Shown here piece by piece: positions 61,204-64,000 of a stretch of 64,000 bases of DNA. The notes under the pieces were generated by a model. That model was not told the origin of the DNA and did no database searches. It was given only the letters and a program-made list of their open reading frames with translations. The stretch spans positions 1-64,000 of the forward strand of contig CAJTXE010000018.1 of NCBI GenBank assembly GCA_910580225.1, in the 5' to 3' direction. Numbering within the stretch: the stretch's first letter is position 1; each line of letters opens with the position of its first letter. The translations under genes and the position numbers were made by a program. The DNA comes from an uncultured Acetatifactor sp. GTDB lineage: Bacteria; Bacillota; Clostridia; Lachnospirales; Lachnospiraceae.

Positions 61204-61776
61204 CTACCTGTGTATATTTTTCTGTTTTAAAAGAGTCCGGACAATACCTGCCGCCGCTGCCGCCAGTATAATCAAAATCACATTAACCCGAAACACTGCC
61301 GTCGCCACAAATGCCGCTGCCATTATGATACATAGAAACACACTGCGCTCCTTTGCCACCTTCCCCCCCAGATTCCAGACCACATCCAATATGACAGCCG
61401 CCACTCCCGCCTGCATCCCCCGCAGCACAAGCGCCACATACCGGTTGGCGGCAAAGACCTGGTAGAAAAAAGATATCACTGTCAGAATCAGCATGGGCGG
61501 TAAAATGGTTCCGATCACAGCTGTCACCATGCCTGCAAAACCGGCCACCCGCCATCCCACCAGAATCGCCGCGTTGACCGCAATGGCTCCGGGGGAGGAC
61601 TGGGCCAGGGCCGCCAGGTCCAACATTTCCTCCTCCTCAATCCAATGCAGTTCGTCAACAAATTTCCGCTTCATAAATGTAATGATTACAAATCCACCGC
61701 CAAATGTAAATGCGCTGATATACAGCGTACTTAAGAATAGCTGAATCAGTGTTTTTCCCTTCCTGTTCCCTTCCAT
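61204..61776 (-). CDS. Chromate transporter half, first gene
   Basis: 190 residues with FTFGGGFVIITFMKRKFVDE and AQSSPGAIAVNAAILVG, the matching CHR signature. Together with the next gene it forms a split two-domain ChrA. The divergent LysR gene may control it. Confidence 0.92.
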   Translation of the reverse strand: MEGNRKGKTLIQLFLSTLYISAFTFGGGFVIITFMKRKFVDELHWIEEEEMLDLAALAQSSPGAIAVNAAILVGWRVAGFAGMVTAVIGTILPPMLILTVISFFYQVFAANRYVALVLRGMQAGVAAVILDVVWNLGGKVAKERSVFLCIIMAAAFVATAVFRVNVILIILAAAAAGIVRTLLKQKNIHR

Positions 61777-61951
61777 TTTTCCTCCTCAACCCCGTTCCAA
61801 CATCCTGCCTCCACTCCGGCTCCCAACAGAGTCCCCCTTGCCGCCCTGCATATATTGCTCACTTATGGATTATATCACTTGCACTTTTATATATAAAATG
61901 CTATTATTTTATTGTTTTCATATTATTTTTGGTATATAAAAGAGGAAAATT

Positions 61952-62968
61952 ATGACCGTAAAGCATTTGAGAATCTTTGTGACCGTCTATCGCGAGATGA
62001 ATATTACCCATGCCTCTGAAACCCTGCACATGACCCAGCCGGCTGTCACCAGGGCCATACAGGAACTGGAAGGATACTATGGAATCCGTCTGTTTGAACG
62101 GATGGGCCGCAGACTCTGTCGTACCGGATGCGGGGAAGAACTGTATGCCAGAGCCATACATATCATTGATTCCTTTGACGAAATGGAATGCTGTCTAAGA
62201 AGCTGGGACGAAGCCGGCGAACTTCGTGTGGGCGCCAGCATTACGTTGGGTAACTTTCTCCTGCCAAAGCTGGTGAAAACGTTTCAGACACAGCATCCTG
62301 ATCTGAAAATCCATGCTGTGGTTTCGAAGTTGGAAACCATACAACAGAATATTTTAGACAATAAAATAGACCTTGGAATCGTAGAAGGCGAGCTCCGTTC
62401 CGATTCCGTCCATACGGAATGTTTCACACAGGATTCTCTTGAGCCAATTGTACCTCCGGGCCATCCTCTCCTTTTAAAAGATACCGTCTTTTTACAGGAC
62501 CTGCTTGCCTGTCCTCTCCTGCTTCGGGACAGAGGAAGTGCGGGCCGCGCCTTTCTTGACCATGTCTTTGCCGCCCATGGCCATACTGTCAGACCTGTAT
62601 GGGAAAGTATGAGTACACAGGCGCTGGTAAACGCCACCGCAGCCGGAATCGGTATTTCTATCCTGCCGAAACAGCTGGTAGCACAGGATATTGCTTCCAG
62701 AAAGGTTTCTTCCCTCCGTCTGTCCGATGAAACCTTTACCCGGAATAATTATATTGTCTGGCATCGTCAGAAATACCTAACGGGCACCATGCTGGAATTC
62801 ATTGGTTTGTGCCGTACCCTGCACACCGGTATAACCGCAGAAAATCCGTCTCAGGCTCACTCTGCCGCATTTTCCCAGGAAATCTCCCCCCGGCCGTCTT
62901 CCGGCTCACTGACGGTATCCAGCGCACCCGCCACAAGCTTGATCATCTCCCAGATGGAACGAAAGTAG
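61952..62968 (+). CDS. LysR family transcriptional regulator
   Basis: 338 residues. HTH: RIFVTVYREMNITHASETLH, TQPAVTRAIQELEGYYGIRL and FERMGRRL. A periplasmic-binding-protein-like effector domain follows to about 298. The last 40 residues (Ser/Ala/Pro-rich) are extra and overlap 112 bases of the opposite gene, so the original stop may have been lost. GAGGAAAATT precedes the ATG. It is divergent from the chromate transporter genes, its likely target. Confidence 0.92.
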   Translation: MTVKHLRIFVTVYREMNITHASETLHMTQPAVTRAIQELEGYYGIRLFERMGRRLCRTGCGEELYARAIHIIDSFDEMECCLRSWDEAGELRVGASITLGNFLLPKLVKTFQTQHPDLKIHAVVSKLETIQQNILDNKIDLGIVEGELRSDSVHTECFTQDSLEPIVPPGHPLLLKDTVFLQDLLACPLLLRDRGSAGRAFLDHVFAAHGHTVRPVWESMSTQALVNATAAGIGISILPKQLVAQDIASRKVSSLRLSDETFTRNNYIVWHRQKYLTGTMLEFIGLCRTLHTGITAENPSQAHSAAFSQEISPRPSSGSLTVSSAPATSLIISQMERK

Positions 62969-63363
62969 ACCGTTTTATTTTTGTCCATCCATGTGATACG
63001 CCCCTGCCAGCTGCTGTTCTGGCGATGCTGGACACGGATAATGAAAGTTCCCAGATCTCCGTGTCTGTTCAAAAGTTCTTCGTCGCTCATCTCTCTCTTC
63101 CTTTCCAGTCTCCTCTGCCCCATTTTCATGCCTTTTTCCCCAAAGCTGCGGCTATCCGTAGTAGGGTGAGGAAAATTCAGGCAATCGTACAGCTGTTCCA
63201 GTTTAAATATGGCACCATCCATGCTTGTAAATGCCACAGCCTCCCTGCTGTAAGCATGATAAAACCGGCCGGAAAAACGGCTCACTTCCGCCCGGTCCAC
63301 ACACAAAACCACCCCGTTGGGCGTGCCAAGATACCATTGTGATCGTTCCATTTCCACTTCCAT
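62857..63363 (-). CDS. Protein of unknown function near BTAD regulator
   Basis: 168 residues (or 164 if ATG 63351 is the start; both have poor but possible ribosome sites). Residues 105-145 (FIIRVQHRQNSSWQGRITWM, KNKTVYFRSIWEMIKLVAGA) resemble a motif I recall from small Lachnospiraceae proteins, often near BTAD regulators. No membrane helix. The 3' end overlaps the LysR gene on the other strand. Confidence 0.65.
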   Translation of the reverse strand: MEVEMERSQWYLGTPNGVVLCVDRAEVSRFSGRFYHAYSREAVAFTSMDGAIFKLEQLYDCLNFPHPTTDSRSFGEKGMKMGQRRLERKREMSDEELLNRHGDLGTFIIRVQHRQNSSWQGRITWMDKNKTVYFRSIWEMIKLVAGALDTVSEPEDGRGEISWENAAE

Positions 63364-63460
63364 CTCTCCCTGACAGACATTTCATTTTGCTGCCCGTACG
63401 GTCGGTTTCCACAATTCCCCTGAGTGGATACCATACTCCCCAGGTCTGACCGGATGCCGC

Positions 63461-64000
63461 CTACAAAATTCCTTCCGGAAGACATTCCACCGCGTTTACA
63501 TAGTACTGCAAACCCATACGTCGCTTACCGGCAAAGAAATGGGAACTGATACGTTTCTGTATGATATTGCAGCTTTCTCTGGTGGTATTTACCAGCAGCA
63601 CAAGATACTGACCGCTTCCGTAGCGGCTCACCGCATCGCTGCGGCGTACGGACCGAAGCACTGCTTCCCCCAGTTTCCGGGTCAGTCCGTCCAGCACTTC
63701 CCCCTCTTCCAGAGGATTCCCCTTACCATCCACAACAATGCACAGCATCAGATACACTGACTGTCCCCCTCTTTCCATCATACGCTGTACCATCTGGTAG
63801 ACCCCCTGAAATACCGGATAGGAACATAGATATCCTCCCTTCTCCGGACGGTGCTCTTCTGACAGCTTTTCCTGTATATCATCCAGTGCGGCATAACGGT
63901 GCTCCATCTGCTCCCCCAGCCTGTGAAAAAGTTCCATCATCCTGGGGGAAGGCCGCAGTCCCTGTTCTCTGAAATACAAGTCAACTGTATCGTCATATAA
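63461..64000 (-). CDS. C-terminal part of a BTAD-type regulator (partial)
   Basis: The frame is open to the window edge, so the N terminus is outside; at least 179 residues are present. It begins with a helical LYDDTVDLYFREQGLRPSP and RMMELFHRLGEQME, the end of a bacterial transcriptional activator (BTAD) domain. A GGDEF-like fold without the signature then follows (SVYLMLCIVVDGKGNPLE, SRYGSGQYLVLLVNTT). Such fusions occur in Lachnospiraceae. A TTG at 63979 is not a real start. Confidence 0.7.
   Translation of the reverse strand, partial: LYDDTVDLYFREQGLRPSPRMMELFHRLGEQMEHRYAALDDIQEKLSEEHRPEKGGYLCSYPVFQGVYQMVQRMMERGGQSVYLMLCIVVDGKGNPLEEGEVLDGLTRKLGEAVLRSVRRSDAVSRYGSGQYLVLLVNTTRESCNIIQKRISSHFFAGKRRMGLQYYVNAVECLPEGIL

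Overview
The window looks like chromosome from an anaerobic gut Firmicute, most likely a Lachnospiraceae-type Clostridium. Reasons: AGGAGG-type ribosome sites and sigma-A promoters throughout; rpsF-ssb-rpsR and rplI-dnaB blocks; MecA, GdpP, AddA and DegV proteins; pyruvate formate-lyase fermentation; a ZTP riboswitch; and Clostridia-restricted families (DUF6128, DUF2225, stand-alone AICAR transformylase plus PurO-type IMP cyclohydrolase). No tRNA, rRNA, CRISPR array, intact transposase or prophage was seen.

Layout. 0-5.5 kb: a frameshifted MocR-type regulator remnant, a DUF2225 protein, glnS, then a purO-purH operon read from a promoter, ZTP riboswitch and terminator. 5.5-6.4 kb: an orphan flagellin with a shortened N terminus. 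6.4-12.5 kb: MoxR, DUF58, transglutaminase and MATE genes on the minus strand. 12.7-18.7 kb: response regulator, histidine kinase, lipoprotein and asparagine synthetase. 18.9-26.9 kb: addA without addB nearby, a signal recognition particle RNA directly followed by a radical SAM gene, a DUF6128 protein and an Rpn-like nuclease with A-x-G repeats. 27-30 kb: an AT-rich patch with twin KTSC proteins, a secreted protein and an ECF sigma/anti-sigma pair. 30-37.8 kb: ddh, argG, DUF1294, two divergent degV genes, an amidase and a GH18 protein. 38-39.7 kb: a small unknown gene, a possible noncoding RNA and mecA. 40-44.2 kb: the pyruvate formate-lyase operon. 44-51.6 kb: MerR-like regulator, dnaB, rplI, gdpP, rpsR, ssb, rpsF, DUF951 and a YdcF protein. 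52-60.4 kb: sirtuin, DUF4132 and SWIM proteins, aldo/keto reductase. 60.6-64 kb: split chromate transporter, LysR regulator, unknown gene and the C-terminal part of a BTAD regulator.

The most striking locus is 40.2-44.2 kb. The pyruvate formate-lyase core (678 aa) stops just before the glycyl-radical domain, which is encoded separately by an 80-aa gene about 0.5 kb downstream. Between them lie strong RNA hairpins, a direct repeat of the core's 3' end, and a 66-aa cysteine-bearing ORF whose N-terminal half resembles the start of the radical domain but which lacks the radical glycine. The activating enzyme and a 2[4Fe-4S] ferredoxin follow. This reads as a modular, possibly repairable or regulated pyruvate formate-lyase.

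All functional calls come from motif and family recognition by eye; no search or folding program was run.
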